From the NCBI RefSeq assembly GCF_040438885.1, contig NZ_CP159218.1:2790001-2854000 (forward strand): a stretch of DNA of 64,000 nt, written 5' to 3'. Under the pieces are notes generated by a model that searched no databases, was not told the origin of the DNA, and was given only the letters and a program-made list of their open reading frames with translations. This stretch comes from Nakamurella sp. A5-74 (GTDB lineage: Bacteria > Actinomycetota > Actinomycetes > Mycobacteriales > Nakamurellaceae). Every line of letters begins with the position of its first letter. Within the stretch, counting starts at the first letter, position 1. The translations under genes and the position numbers were made by a program. Positions 34,872 through 43,711 of this stretch are shown piece by piece.

Positions 34872-36610
34872 CAGTCGTACACCCCCTCGAGCACCCAGCG
34901 GGCTGCGCCCCGGGTGGGGCCGTCGGCGGGGAGGAAACCGAGCAACAGCGCCGAACCGTCGGCGCACAGCACCTGGATCCGGGCCGCGCAACCGGCCGGT
35001 GCGGCCACCAGTTGGTGCACCGGAACCGCTGCCTCCCACCACCTCTCGTCGAACAACCAGGGTCCGGCCCAGGCCACGATCTCCCGCTCGCCGACCGCAG
35101 CGGGCTCGGCGGTCAACCGACCCCGACCGGTGAGCACCACAGGTGCGTCCCCGGCATCGGTGAGGGTCACCGGCAGTCTCGCTCCGGGCCGGCCGGCACC
35201 GGACGGGACGACATCCAGCACCACCGGTGACGGTGCCGGCAGTGCGCCCGGCCACGGGGCATCGGGGTCGCGGGCCGGGACCCGTTCGTCACCCCAGCTG
35301 ACCATCGTGACCCGGTCCCTGGCCGTCCGGCCGCCCGAGAGCACCGGGGTGAGCACCGACTGCGGCCCCAACAGTCCCTGGATGCGGGCGAAGGCCCAGC
35401 CGGCGCGATGGTCATCGTCGCCGTCGGAACCCCAGAGGCCGTACTGGATCCGGCCGGCGTCGATCGCCTCGACGGGTTCCAGGACGAGGGCGGTGATACC
35501 GCTGACGCCGTCCCCGTCCCACGGCGTCGCGTCATCAGCGGGAACGACTGCTGCGCCGGGCTTCGGGGGTCGTGCTGCCTGCACGGCGCGGGCGGTCAGC
35601 CAGCCGTCGAGCTGCCAGCGGAGCCGATCCGCGGTGGCTGCTGCGGTGAGCGGTCGGGCGGCCCGCCAGGTGCGGTGGGCAGGCGGTCCGTGGGTGAAGT
35701 GCGCGGTGATGGTGAGCCGGCTGCAGGCCAGGCCCGCAGCGGCGAGCCCGGCGTGGAACCGCTCGGCCAGCGCCCTGGCCAGGAAGGCCGCGGTGTCGAC
35801 CCGGTGCAGCGGCGGGTCGCACTCCTGCTCCAGGGTGAGGTCGGTGGGCAGCAACCGACGGGAGACACCGCGATCGCCCTGTCCGGAGGCCAGCCGATGA
35901 GCGGCCACCCCGTCCCGTCCGAAGCGGGTCGCGACCCGTTCCGCCGGGAGCGCCGCCAGGTCGCCGGCCGTCCGGATCCCCAACCGCTGCAACAGGTTCA
36001 CCAGATCGCTACGGCCAGCCGGAGCCAGCACCTCCTCCCGGGCGAGCTCCACGATCGGCAGCGCTGCACAGAACGCGCGATCACCACCGACGGGCACGAT
36101 CCGCTGTTGCCGGGCGGCCAGCACTGCCACCTCGAGTTCGTCGGCGACGCCGATCCGCGCCTCGACGTCGAGCGCCTCCACCACGTCGACGATCCGTTCG
36201 GCGGCGCGCTGCTCGTCGCCGAAGTAGCGTCGCGGACCGCGGGCCGCAACCGCGACCAGACCCGGACGCAGGATCTCGATCCCCGGTACGAGCTGCTCGA
36301 CGGCGGTGGCGATCGGTTCGAACATCCGACCGGCCACGCCGGGCAGATCACCGCCCAGATCACCGGTGAGGGCGAACACGACTAGCCCGGGGCAGCGCGA
36401 CTGTGCCTCTCGCCGCCGCATCCCGATCCGCACCCCTTCGTGGCGGGCGGCCGCGGTGCAGACCATCACCCGGTTGGCCCGGAAGACCGCCACCGGCTCG
36501 CTCGAGGGGACCCCCGCCTGCCGGGCCGCCGCCACCGCCGGCCAGTCGGGACACCACAGCACCAGGGTGCGTCGATCCGCTCCCTGCCGCGCTTGCTCCG
36601 CTGGTGTCAT
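34871..36610 (-). CDS. imuB: ImuB, Y-family polymerase-like mutasome subunit
   Basis: This 579-residue protein has the fold of Y-family polymerases (RTLVLWCPDWPAVAAARQAG at the N-terminus, RIGMRRREAQSRCPGLVVF, LGIRTAGDLAALPAERVATR in the thumb). It lacks the catalytic acidic triad: the usual DMDAFFASVE position reads LWCPDWPAV and the SIDE position reads LVAVAARGPRRYF. ImuB is known to be a non-catalytic hub that links the beta clamp, ImuA' and DnaE2. The ATG at 36610 is 12 bases from a perfect LexA box. dnaE2 follows with a four-base overlap. Confidence 0.93.
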   Translation of the reverse strand: MTPAEQARQGADRRTLVLWCPDWPAVAAARQAGVPSSEPVAVFRANRVMVCTAAARHEGVRIGMRRREAQSRCPGLVVFALTGDLGGDLPGVAGRMFEPIATAVEQLVPGIEILRPGLVAVAARGPRRYFGDEQRAAERIVDVVEALDVEARIGVADELEVAVLAARQQRIVPVGGDRAFCAALPIVELAREEVLAPAGRSDLVNLLQRLGIRTAGDLAALPAERVATRFGRDGVAAHRLASGQGDRGVSRRLLPTDLTLEQECDPPLHRVDTAAFLARALAERFHAGLAAAGLACSRLTITAHFTHGPPAHRTWRAARPLTAAATADRLRWQLDGWLTARAVQAARPPKPGAAVVPADDATPWDGDGVSGITALVLEPVEAIDAGRIQYGLWGSDGDDDHRAGWAFARIQGLLGPQSVLTPVLSGGRTARDRVTMVSWGDERVPARDPDAPWPGALPAPSPVVLDVVPSGAGRPGARLPVTLTDAGDAPVVLTGRGRLTAEPAAVGEREIVAWAGPWLFDERWWEAAVPVHQLVAAPAGCAARIQVLCADGSALLLGFLPADGPTRGAARWVLEGVYD

Positions 36611-36622
36611 GCATCGAGGCTA

Positions 36623-36638
36623 TCGAACAGGTGTTCGA
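36623..36638 (-). promoter_or_regulatory. LexA (SOS) box of imuB-dnaE2
   Basis: TCGAACAGGTGTTCGA matches the actinobacterial/Gram-positive SOS box (TCGAAC-N4-GTTCGA) with perfect arms. It is centred about 20 bases upstream of the imuB ATG. LexA repression relieved by RecA after DNA damage is the expected control. Confidence 0.92.
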
Positions 36639-36679
36639 ACAAACAATCGCCTGATCAGGGGATCTCGGTCCACTCCGGT

Positions 36680-36735
36680 GTTCGATCCAGCATGTTCGAT
36701 CCAGCACGTTCGACCCAGCGTGTTCGATCCGACGC
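36680..36735. repeat. Four tandem 14-bp units carrying the LexA half-site GTTCGA
   Basis: GTTCGATCCAGCAT, GTTCGATCCAGCAC, GTTCGACCCAGCGT and GTTCGATCCGACGC follow one another without gaps between the imuB promoter and the end of the TetR gene. Each starts with GTTCGA, the right arm of the LexA box, but no TCGAAC partner is present. Just before them, GGGATCTCGGTCCACTCCGG (from 36659) resembles the dispersed repeat at 53.6 and 48.3 kb. Confidence 0.8.
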
Positions 36736-36754
36736 CGCGAGCTGCCGCGACAGG

Positions 36755-37405
36755 TCAGCGACGCCGCTGGGCAGCCACAACCGGGGTGGCGCAGCTCGTC
36801 AACAGGGGAAGCATGCGCCGCACCTGCTCGACCAGTCGGTCCAGGTGCAGCCCGTCGGGTTCCCGTTGATGGCCCAGCAGAGCCTGCAGGAAGATCCCGT
36901 CGAGCATGCCGTAGGCCTCGTCCCGGTCGATGACCAGTGACACGTCGGCCAGTTGTGCGTAGCGCACGAGCACCCGCCAGATCATGTCGGCCAGGGAGCC
37001 GTCGATCTGGGTCACCGCGTCCTTGAGCGCCGGCTCGAACATGCTCTGCGAACGCAGGTCGTACCAGAGCCGATGTATCGGCGCCTCGTCGACGATCGTC
37101 TCGCGGAGCTTGTCGGTGAACCCCTGCACCAGCTCGTCAGGGGTGTTCGAATCGGCGACGACCTCGTCGTACCGGGTCACACAGCTGGCCTTGTAGTACT
37201 GCACGCAGTAGACGATCAGATCCAGCTTGTCGGCGAAGTAGTAGTGCACGACCCCATGGGTGAACTCCGAGTGGCTCGCCATCTCCCGCAACGAGAACTT
37301 GGCATACCCGAGCTCGCCCAGGGTGCGCAGCGCAGACTCCGCCAGTGCGCGACGACGTACGTCGTGCTTGTCGACCGGGTTGGGGCGGACACGCGCGAGA
37401 GCCAT
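36755..37405 (-). CDS. TetR-family transcriptional regulator
   Basis: This 216-residue protein has the TetR helix-turn-helix (ALAESALRTLGELGYAKFSL, REMASHSEFTHGVVHYYFAD, KLDLIVYCV) and a C-terminal all-helical ligand domain with the BetI-like segment RLWYDLRSQSMFEPAL. It is divergent from an SDR dehydrogenase followed by a ligase and an LLM oxidoreductase, so it likely represses that set. The gap (37406-37558) has two TTGACA elements 22 bases apart at 37475 and 37497 on the SDR side. The ligand is unknown. Confidence 0.87.
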   Translation of the reverse strand: MALARVRPNPVDKHDVRRRALAESALRTLGELGYAKFSLREMASHSEFTHGVVHYYFADKLDLIVYCVQYYKASCVTRYDEVVADSNTPDELVQGFTDKLRETIVDEAPIHRLWYDLRSQSMFEPALKDAVTQIDGSLADMIWRVLVRYAQLADVSLVIDRDEAYGMLDGIFLQALLGHQREPDGLHLDRLVEQVRRMLPLLTSCATPVVAAQRRR

Positions 37406-37558
37406 CAGCCACCTCCTCCGGATCGTTCCTGCCGGGGCAGCCTATCGGACACCCACCGCGCAACCGACCTTTTCTTGACAACCGTCCGGAGAAATCTTGA
37501 CACTCGGCCAGAGCGGGTCCAGAGTGACCTGCACCACGCCGAAGCAAAGGAGCTCAGC

Positions 37559-38353
37559 ATGTTGACCACGGATCTGTCCGGTCGTATCGCCCTCGTCACC
37601 GGAGCTGCCCAAGGGCTGGGAGAAGCCATGGCACATGCCCTGGCCGACGCCGGCGCCACCGTCGCGGTGGCCGATCTGCAGGACGAGCGTGGTGCCCAGG
37701 TCGCGAGCGCGCTCGGCGCCGACCACGGCTTCTTCCACCTCGACGTCACCGACGACTCCTCCTGGGAGACAGCGGTTTCAGCAGTGACGGAACGTTTCGG
37801 TGGCCTGGACGTGGTGGTGAACAACGCGGGCCTGGAGATCACCGACCTGATCGTCGATCTCGATGCGGCGAAGGCGCTGAAGATGGTCGAGGTCAACGTC
37901 ATCGGTACGGCGCTCGGCGTCAAGCACGCCTTCCGCGCCATGCGGCCCGGCGGCGCAGCAGGCAAGGGAGGCGCCGTGGTCAACATCGCCTCGGTCGCCG
38001 CGAACATCGCGTTCCCGTCCATCGCGCTGTACTCGGCCAGCAAGTCCGCCATCGACCGGTTGACGCGGGTGGCCGCCATGGAGAGCGGCAAGCTCGGGTA
38101 CGGCGTTCGGGTCAACTGCGTCTACCCCGGTCTTGTCGGCAACGAGATGGGCATCGGCCTGGCCAACGACGTCACCGGTCTCGGCCTGTTCCCGTCGGTG
38201 GAGGAGGCCGTCGGTGCGGTGATCGGTCTGACCCCGTCCGGCCGACTCGCTGAGCAGGAGGACATCGCCGACGCCGTCGTCTTCCTGGCCTCCGACCGGG
38301 CCAAGTTCATCAACGGCGCCGGCCTCCCGGTCGACGGCGGCATGGGCATGTGA
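37559..38353 (+). CDS. Short-chain dehydrogenase/reductase
   Basis: This 264-residue classical SDR has the Rossmann motif VTGAAQGLGEAMAHALADAG, NNAGLE after strand 4, and the catalytic Ser-Tyr-Lys set (NIASVAAN and YSASKSAIDRL). The C-terminal PVDGGMGM is typical of 3-alpha/20-beta hydroxysteroid dehydrogenase-like members. The acidic residue after strand 2 (VADLQ) suggests NAD(H). AAAGGAG precedes the ATG at 37559. It is the first gene of a plus-strand set with a CoA ligase and an F420-type oxidoreductase. Confidence 0.88.
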   Translation: MLTTDLSGRIALVTGAAQGLGEAMAHALADAGATVAVADLQDERGAQVASALGADHGFFHLDVTDDSSWETAVSAVTERFGGLDVVVNNAGLEITDLIVDLDAAKALKMVEVNVIGTALGVKHAFRAMRPGGAAGKGGAVVNIASVAANIAFPSIALYSASKSAIDRLTRVAAMESGKLGYGVRVNCVYPGLVGNEMGIGLANDVTGLGLFPSVEEAVGAVIGLTPSGRLAEQEDIADAVVFLASDRAKFINGAGLPVDGGMGM

Positions 38354-38374
38354 TCGGGCGGCCCGATCCGGACC

Positions 38375-38484
38375 GTTGCTGACGACCCGTGTTGCTGACG
38401 ACCCGTGTTGCTGACGACCCGTGTTGCTGACGACCCGTGTTGCTGACGACCGTGTTGCCGAAGGACCGTGTTGCCGAAGGACCG
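38375..38484. repeat. Tandem 16-bp repeat between SDR and ligase genes
   Basis: GTTGCTGACGACCCGT is repeated five times from 38375 (the fifth one base short). It is followed by two copies of a variant, GTTGCCGAAGGACCGT, to 38484. The array ends 21 bases before the ligase ATG. It would lie in the leader of the ligase message; in frame it encodes only Leu/Thr/Arg repeats. Copy number probably varies among strains. Confidence 0.9.
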
Positions 38485-38505
38485 AAACCTGCTGCGGAGA
38501 CGACG

Positions 38506-40035
38506 ATGTCGCTGACGTTCTACCTCGACAAGGGCGCGTCCCTGGATGCCGAAGCGCCGTGTCTGACGCTGGACGAGGCGTCGCTGACCTACCGCGAGGT
38601 CGTCGACCTCTCGTATGCGGTGGCCAGGGCGTTGCGACGGTCCGGGGTCGCACCGGGTGAGAAGGTGGGCATCCTGTCGGCGAACCATCCGAGGTCCTTC
38701 GCGTGCGTCTTCGGCATCTCCCGGGCCGGCGCGGTGTGGTGCCCGATCAATCCGCGCAACGCCGCCGGTGAGAACGCCGACCTGCTGGACCTCTTCGACT
38801 GCACCACCGTCGTCTACCAGCCCGCGTTCGAAGCGCTGATGGCGCAGATCGCACCGCGCCTGCCGAAGGTCACGACCCTGGTCCGCCTCGGTGACGGCGA
38901 CGAGCTCGCGGTGGGATTCGACGACTGGCTGGCCGGCGCGGCCAACGACCCTCCGGTGGAGGCCGCACCACCCGAGGACGTCGCCGCCCTGGTCGGCACC
39001 GGCGGCACCACGGGACGGCCCAAGGGGGTGATGCTCACCGGCCGCAACCTGGAGACGATGACCGCGATCGTGCTGATGCGCTACCCGTTCGAGGGTCGAC
39101 CCCGCTACCTCGCGCTCGCTCCGCTCACCCATGCGGCGGGAGTGCTGTGCTTCCCGATCCTGGCGCTCGGCGGGGAAGTCGTGATCATGGATCATCCCGA
39201 CGTCGGGCACTTCCTGGAGCTGATCGAGCAGCACCGCATCACCCACACGTTCCTGCCGCCGACCCTGATCTACATGGTGCTGGGCCATGAGAGCCTGGAG
39301 CGCGTCGATCTGTCGTCGCTGCAATGCTTCTGGTACGGCGCGGCGCCCATCTCGACCGATCGGCTGGCCGAAGCACTCGAGCGCATCGGGCCGATGGCGC
39401 AGCTGTTCGGGCAGTCCGAAGCCCCGATGATGATCTCCACCCTGTCGCCCGCGGAGCACCGCACCCCCGACGGCGCGGTCGCGACCGCGCGGCTGTCCTC
39501 CGCAGGTCGTCCCTCACCGCTCGTCACGGTCGCGGTCCTGGACGACCACGGCCACCCGGTGCCGTCCGGGCAGCGCGGCGAGATCTGTGTCCGCGGCTCA
39601 CTGGTGATGGCCGGGTACTACCGCAATCCCGAAGCCACGGCGGAGGTCTCGGCGCACGGCTGGCACCACACCGGCGACATCGGCTACCTCGACGGCGACG
39701 GTTTCCTGTTCATCGTCGACCGGGCCAAGGACATGATCATCACCGGCGGATTCAACGTCTACTCCGCCGAGGTGGAGCAGGCCCTGATGGCCCACCCCGC
39801 CATCCGGGACTGCGCCGTCATCGGCCTACCGGACGAGAAGTGGGGTGAGCGGGTCAGTGCCGTGGTCCAGCTCGAACCCGGCGCCGAACTCGATGTGGCG
39901 CAACTGATCTCGTTCGTCAAGGGCCGCATCGGCAGTGTCAAGGCCCCCAAGGAGATCGTGGTCTGGGCCGATCTGCCCCGGTCGACCGTCGGGAAGATCC
40001 TCAAGGCCGACATCCGCAGCACTCTCACCCAGTGA
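38506..40035 (+). CDS. AMP-dependent acyl-CoA synthetase/ligase
   Basis: This 509-residue adenylate-forming enzyme has the AMP/ATP loop LVGTGGTTGRPKGVMLTG (about residue 166). It also has the A4-A5 region FWYGAAPISTDRLAEAL, GQSEAPMM in place of the usual YGxTE, WHHTGDIGYLDGDGFLFIVD, the hinge RAKDMIITGGFNVYSAEVEQ, and the C-terminal PRSTVGKILK lysine. It would activate a fatty or aromatic acid with ATP and CoA. The ATG at 38506 follows GGAGA; an upstream in-frame ATG at 38437 falls in the tandem repeat. Neighbours (SDR and LLM oxidoreductase) suggest lipid or ring-compound catabolism. Confidence 0.9.
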   Translation: MSLTFYLDKGASLDAEAPCLTLDEASLTYREVVDLSYAVARALRRSGVAPGEKVGILSANHPRSFACVFGISRAGAVWCPINPRNAAGENADLLDLFDCTTVVYQPAFEALMAQIAPRLPKVTTLVRLGDGDELAVGFDDWLAGAANDPPVEAAPPEDVAALVGTGGTTGRPKGVMLTGRNLETMTAIVLMRYPFEGRPRYLALAPLTHAAGVLCFPILALGGEVVIMDHPDVGHFLELIEQHRITHTFLPPTLIYMVLGHESLERVDLSSLQCFWYGAAPISTDRLAEALERIGPMAQLFGQSEAPMMISTLSPAEHRTPDGAVATARLSSAGRPSPLVTVAVLDDHGHPVPSGQRGEICVRGSLVMAGYYRNPEATAEVSAHGWHHTGDIGYLDGDGFLFIVDRAKDMIITGGFNVYSAEVEQALMAHPAIRDCAVIGLPDEKWGERVSAVVQLEPGAELDVAQLISFVKGRIGSVKAPKEIVVWADLPRSTVGKILKADIRSTLTQ

Positions 40036-40094
40036 TCCGTTCCGACCGTTCCTGCCAGTTCCCGCCAGTTCCGCCACAGAGAAAGAGGACGTCC

Positions 40095-41087
40095 ATGGAT
40101 CTCGCCCTGTACCTGCCGAACTTCCGCGACAAGATCTCGCTGAAGGAGCTGGAGGACCTGACGCAACTGGCGGAGGACCTCGACTACGAATCGGTCTGGA
40201 CCCTCGACCGCATCATCGTGCCGGAGTCCTCCGACCGCGCCGAGATGGAGTACGCGTTCGGCATGATGCACGAGTTGCCCAAGCAGCTGCCGGTGTCCTC
40301 GCGCGGAGAGTTTCTCCAGGGGATGCCGTTGATCCCGTGGCTCGCGTCCAAGACCAGCAAGGTGCGGATCGGCATGAGCATCATCGACACGCCGTACCGC
40401 TCCCCCGGGGTGCTGGCTGCGGAACTCGCGACCATCGACCATCTCTGCGAAGGACGGCTGAACGTGGCCGTCGGCTCCGGCTGGATGCCGGAGGAGTTCG
40501 CCGCGGCCAGCGCGACGCATCTGTTCCCGCGGCGGCATGCGCACGTGCGGGAGACGATCGAGATCATGCAGGGCATCTGGACGAACGACGTGTTCGAGTA
40601 CCACGGCGAGTTCGCCGATTTCGGACCCAGCGGTTTCGGCGCGAAGCCGGTGCAGCAGCCGCACCCGCCCATCTACTTCAGCGGACTCAAGGATGCCGGG
40701 CGCGCCGCGAAGCGGGTGGCGAAGTACGGCCTGGCCGGCTGGATCGGGATCCAGGACTCGCCCGAGGAGATCGCCCAGTGGCGCGCCGGGATCCAGCGCG
40801 AGCTCGAGGCACTCGACACCGCTCGCACCATCGACGACCTGGACATCTGCACCATGATCTGGACCGTGATCACCGATGTGGACGTCGACCAGACACCGGC
40901 CGGCAAGGCCTCCAACCTGCTCGTCGGGTCGCAGGGCCAGGTCACCGACATGCTGAAGCGCTACCGCGAGGCCGGGTTGACCAAGGTGCTCATCTGGCCG
41001 CCCTTCGCCGACGTCCCCACCGCCAAGACGATGGACGACATGAAGCGGCTCAAGGAGGACATCCTGCCGAAGGTGGAGGCGGGCTGA
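40095..41087 (+). CDS. LLM-class (F420/FMN) flavin-dependent oxidoreductase
   Basis: This 330-residue bacterial-luciferase-like TIM barrel starts MDLALYLPNFRDKISLKELE. It shows LAEDLDYESVWTLDRI, TSKVRIGMSIIDTPYRSPGV, ATIDHLCEGRLNVAVGSGWM and the family's EEFAA segment. The N-terminal form resembles F420-dependent mycobacterial enzymes, but FMN use cannot be excluded. AGAGGA precedes the ATG at 40095. It follows the ligase by 59 bases on the same strand and closes the cluster; a GC-rich stem-loop follows its stop. Confidence 0.85.
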   Translation: MDLALYLPNFRDKISLKELEDLTQLAEDLDYESVWTLDRIIVPESSDRAEMEYAFGMMHELPKQLPVSSRGEFLQGMPLIPWLASKTSKVRIGMSIIDTPYRSPGVLAAELATIDHLCEGRLNVAVGSGWMPEEFAAASATHLFPRRHAHVRETIEIMQGIWTNDVFEYHGEFADFGPSGFGAKPVQQPHPPIYFSGLKDAGRAAKRVAKYGLAGWIGIQDSPEEIAQWRAGIQRELEALDTARTIDDLDICTMIWTVITDVDVDQTPAGKASNLLVGSQGQVTDMLKRYREAGLTKVLIWPPFADVPTAKTMDDMKRLKEDILPKVEAG

Positions 41088-41121
41088 GCCCGGGTGAGCG
41101 TGGACTCAGCCACCCCGGGCT
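41087..41121 (+). terminator. Putative terminator after the LLM gene
   Basis: AGCCCGGG (41087-41094) pairs with CCCGGGCT (41114-41121), extended by a further GTG/CAC with one bulge. The stem begins on the last base of the stop codon, between two convergent genes. There is no U-tract, as is common in high-GC actinobacteria. Confidence 0.5.
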
Positions 41122-41148
41122 GACCGCTCCCGGGTCGGGTCGCCTCCG

Positions 41149-42030
41149 TCAGCGGTCAGTGCGCTTCGGCCGCCGGGGGATGAAGAACGCGACGCGGTCC
41201 TGGTAGCCGCGGTAGCCGGGACGATCCGCCATCCGCCGTTCGGTGCGTTTCGCGCCGGTGGCGAAGATGAGCAAGTAGCTCATCAGGCCCGGCGCGGGCA
41301 CCGTCAGCAGCCCTGGCGCCGATGCCGCGGCAGCGAGGAACGCGCCGTCCCAGACGACGGAGTCGCCGAAGTAGTTCGGGTGGCGGGACCAGCCCCACAG
41401 ACCGGTGTCGAGGATGTCGCGCTCCGTGCTCCTCTTCTCGTCGCTGCTCTTGTCCTTCTCATCGCGCTCGGCCTGCTGCTGCTTGAACACCGTCTTCTGG
41501 TGGTCGGCCAACGCTTCGATCACCGCACCGGCCGCCATCACGCCAAGCCCGATCGGGAACAGCACCTTGCGACCGGACTTCGGCAACCGGCTCGCTGCAG
41601 CGAGCTGGATCGGGGCGGCGACGAGCAGCTGACTGAGCCCCTGCGCCACGAACACCTTGTTGATGACGCCGAACGTCGAAGCGCCCTCGAGGAACTCGGT
41701 GTACCGAGCGTCCTCGGAGTCGCTGCGCCGCAGTCGCTTCGTCATCTGCCAGTCCAGTCGGGCTGCCCACCCGGTGACGCCGGCGGCCAATGACCACCGC
41801 CGGACCACATCGCCCTTACCCACCAGTGCAACGGTGATGGCCACGGCCGCAAGCCCCGGACCCCAGACCCCGTCCGCGTAGTCACGCCGACCCGTCCGCA
41901 GCGCGACCGTCGCCGTGCCCGCCTGCAGCACCGTCACCACTGCCGCGGACGCTCCTGCCACCCGCCCCAGGTTCTTCCAATCGACCAACGATTTCCGCAC
42001 TGTCGTCTCCTCGTCCGCTCCGCCGTCCAT
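41149..42030 (-). CDS. DUF1295 steroid-reductase-like membrane protein
   Basis: This 293-residue protein has several hydrophobic helices and the DUF1295/5-alpha-reductase-like C-terminal signature DTGLWGWSRHPNYFGDSVVW, followed by MSYLLIFATGAKRTERRMAD and PGYRGYQDRVAFFIPRRP. These match the NADPH-binding region of steroid 5-alpha-reductase and ICMT-type enzymes, though most members are uncharacterised. A charged stretch (ADHQKTVFKQQQAERDEKDK) forms a cytosolic loop. It is convergent with the LLM gene. The 262 bases upstream (42031-42292), before the apbE stop, hold nothing recognisable. Confidence 0.8.
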   Translation of the reverse strand: MDGGADEETTVRKSLVDWKNLGRVAGASAAVVTVLQAGTATVALRTGRRDYADGVWGPGLAAVAITVALVGKGDVVRRWSLAAGVTGWAARLDWQMTKRLRRSDSEDARYTEFLEGASTFGVINKVFVAQGLSQLLVAAPIQLAAASRLPKSGRKVLFPIGLGVMAAGAVIEALADHQKTVFKQQQAERDEKDKSSDEKRSTERDILDTGLWGWSRHPNYFGDSVVWDGAFLAAAASAPGLLTVPAPGLMSYLLIFATGAKRTERRMADRPGYRGYQDRVAFFIPRRPKRTDR

Positions 42031-42292
42031 CAGGACGGCACTGCAGAGGCCTTACCCGGCCGACGGTTCCGTCACGCCCTGCCGTCTCAGCGTGCGGAGG
42101 TCGATGCGACTGCGTCGGTCACCTCGCTCCATTCGATCAGCGGCCGTCCAGGCTCGTGCGCCCACATCTGCAGGTCGATACCCGCCACGATGCTGATCCC
42201 TGGGCGGCCCACCTGCCCTTCGGCGTCGTGACCGGTTGGACCGTGCTGGTATTCGCGTCCACTTCGGTCGGGTCTGTTGTGCTTGAGCGTTT

Positions 42293-43102
42293 TCAGGCCG
42301 AGCACACATCGTCGATGTGCTGATGGGCGATCCGGTAGCCGTTCGCCAGCGCGGACGGGCACCGCGACAGCGCGGTCGGGTCCAGGAAACACACGGTCGC
42401 CCAGACATCCGCCCAGGCGAGGTTCGGGCCGGTGACGGTGATGCTGCCGCGCTGCCGGCTGGGTCCGCCGGTCCGCGGATCGTGGATGTGCGCCCCCCGC
42501 GCGGCGGTACCCGAGCTTGCGGCGGCTCCCCGCAGCATCGGAAGCGTGCCCCACAGCCGTCCGGGTCGGTCGGGGTTCTCCAACCCGATCGTCCATGGCG
42601 ACCACAGCGGTGATCGTGGCATGACACCCCTCCCGGTGTCGCACAGGATGTCGCCGCCGGCACCGATGACGAACGCGAGTTCCGGGGCGAGACGGAGGTG
42701 GTTGACCGCTCGTTCGACGGCCCACCCCTTGACGATGCCTGTGGGATCCCACCCGGACGTCCCGTCCGGACCGGTGAGTTGATCGACGAACAAGCCGCCG
42801 GTCGACCGGGTCGCGATCTCGCACAGTGTTCGCACTTCGGCGAGCCAGGGATGCGCGTCGCGAGGATCCAGAGCGCCACTCCTGATCCGCATCAGCTCAC
42901 TGTCCGACCGCCAGACACTGAACACCTCGTCGACCCGTCGCAGATAGCCGAACACGTTGCGCACCAGAGCATCCAAATTGCGGGTCGCGTCCGCGCCGTC
43001 GTCGGAGAACAGTCGCCGAACCCGCAGCGAGACCGGCAGGCCCATGACCTGCTCGACCCACACCCGTTCGACGACCTGACCTCGGTCGAGCGCGGCCGTC
43101 AC
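42293..43102 (-). CDS. apbE: FAD:protein FMN transferase (ApbE family)
   Basis: ApbE-type enzymes split FAD and attach FMN to a threonine of a target protein outside the cytoplasm or in it. The 269-residue protein shows RRVDEVFSVWRSDSELMRI, DPTGIVKGWAVERAVNHLRL (the key DPTGIVKG motif), FVIGAGGDILCDTG, and AASSGTAARGAHIHDPRTG with the catalytic HDPRTG. No signal peptide is visible at this start. The GTG at 43102 overlaps the stop of the FMN-binding gene as GTGA. Its substrate is thus almost certainly the FMN_bind protein encoded just upstream. Confidence 0.88.
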   Translation of the reverse strand: MTAALDRGQVVERVWVEQVMGLPVSLRVRRLFSDDGADATRNLDALVRNVFGYLRRVDEVFSVWRSDSELMRIRSGALDPRDAHPWLAEVRTLCEIATRSTGGLFVDQLTGPDGTSGWDPTGIVKGWAVERAVNHLRLAPELAFVIGAGGDILCDTGRGVMPRSPLWSPWTIGLENPDRPGRLWGTLPMLRGAAASSGTAARGAHIHDPRTGGPSRQRGSITVTGPNLAWADVWATVCFLDPTALSRCPSALANGYRIAHQHIDDVCSA

Positions 43103-43642
43103 AGGTTCGCCTGGTCGACGGCTGATTGCAAGCTCTGCAGATACCCGTCGGAGGTGTAGGTGGCGCCGCCGACCATGCTGATGTTCGCGCTCTGCGCGTC
43201 GACCGTTTCCTGGTTGAGCGTGGGGATCGCGTAGTCGTTGATCTCCTGGTCGCGGGTGGTCGTTGTACGGGTACTCCAGGGCGGTGGCCGCGGTGATCTT
43301 GCCGTCCTGCACCGTGATCTGGACCTGGACCGGCCCGTAGCGGGTGTCTGCGGCAGCACCGGTGAACGTTCCGGAGGCCGCAGCCGCCTCGGCGGTGGGA
43401 GAACCGGTCGATGGAGTGCTCGTCGCCGGGACTGTTCCGTCCGCGTCGGCGGTGACCGTCGCGGTGACGGTGGTCGTCGAGCCGGCGGTGGTGGTCGAGC
43501 CGGCTGTCGACGGACGCGCCGCGGCCGGGGTGCTGATGGATGGCGGGGTCGCAGCCGCCTCGGTGTTCGTGGAGGTGTGGTAGCTGAACAACAGGATCAG
43601 GACGGTCGCGGTACTGAGCAACCACCAGGTGATCTTCTTCAT
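43099..43642 (-). pseudogene. Membrane-anchored FMN-binding (flavinylated) protein with a frameshift
   Basis: The N-terminus MKKITWWLLSTATVLILLFS is a signal anchor. A Thr/Ala-rich stalk (residues 30-90) leads into an FMN_bind domain: RYGPVQVQITVQDGKITAAT, ALEYPYN. The frame then shifts near 43260-43275 and continues DQEINDYAIPTLNQETVDAQ, SANISMVGGATYTSDGYLQS, LQSAVDQANL. The GATYTS motif is where ApbE attaches FMN. Both halves are well conserved, so the break could be a real mutation, a sequencing slip or a programmed shift. Without shifting, the first frame runs on into the apbE frame with no stop. Function: extracytoplasmic electron carrier, likely served by the adjacent membrane reductase. 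Confidence 0.75.
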
Positions 43643-43711
43643 CGTCGGTCCTTCTGGCTGGTGGGACTGTGGCTGGTGGTGCTGTGACCGGAGGAGCTGG
43701 CGCGGCGTCGA

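Noticed and set aside
38375-38484. CRISPR array
   Set aside because: The units are contiguous 16-mers with no unique spacers and no cas genes nearby.
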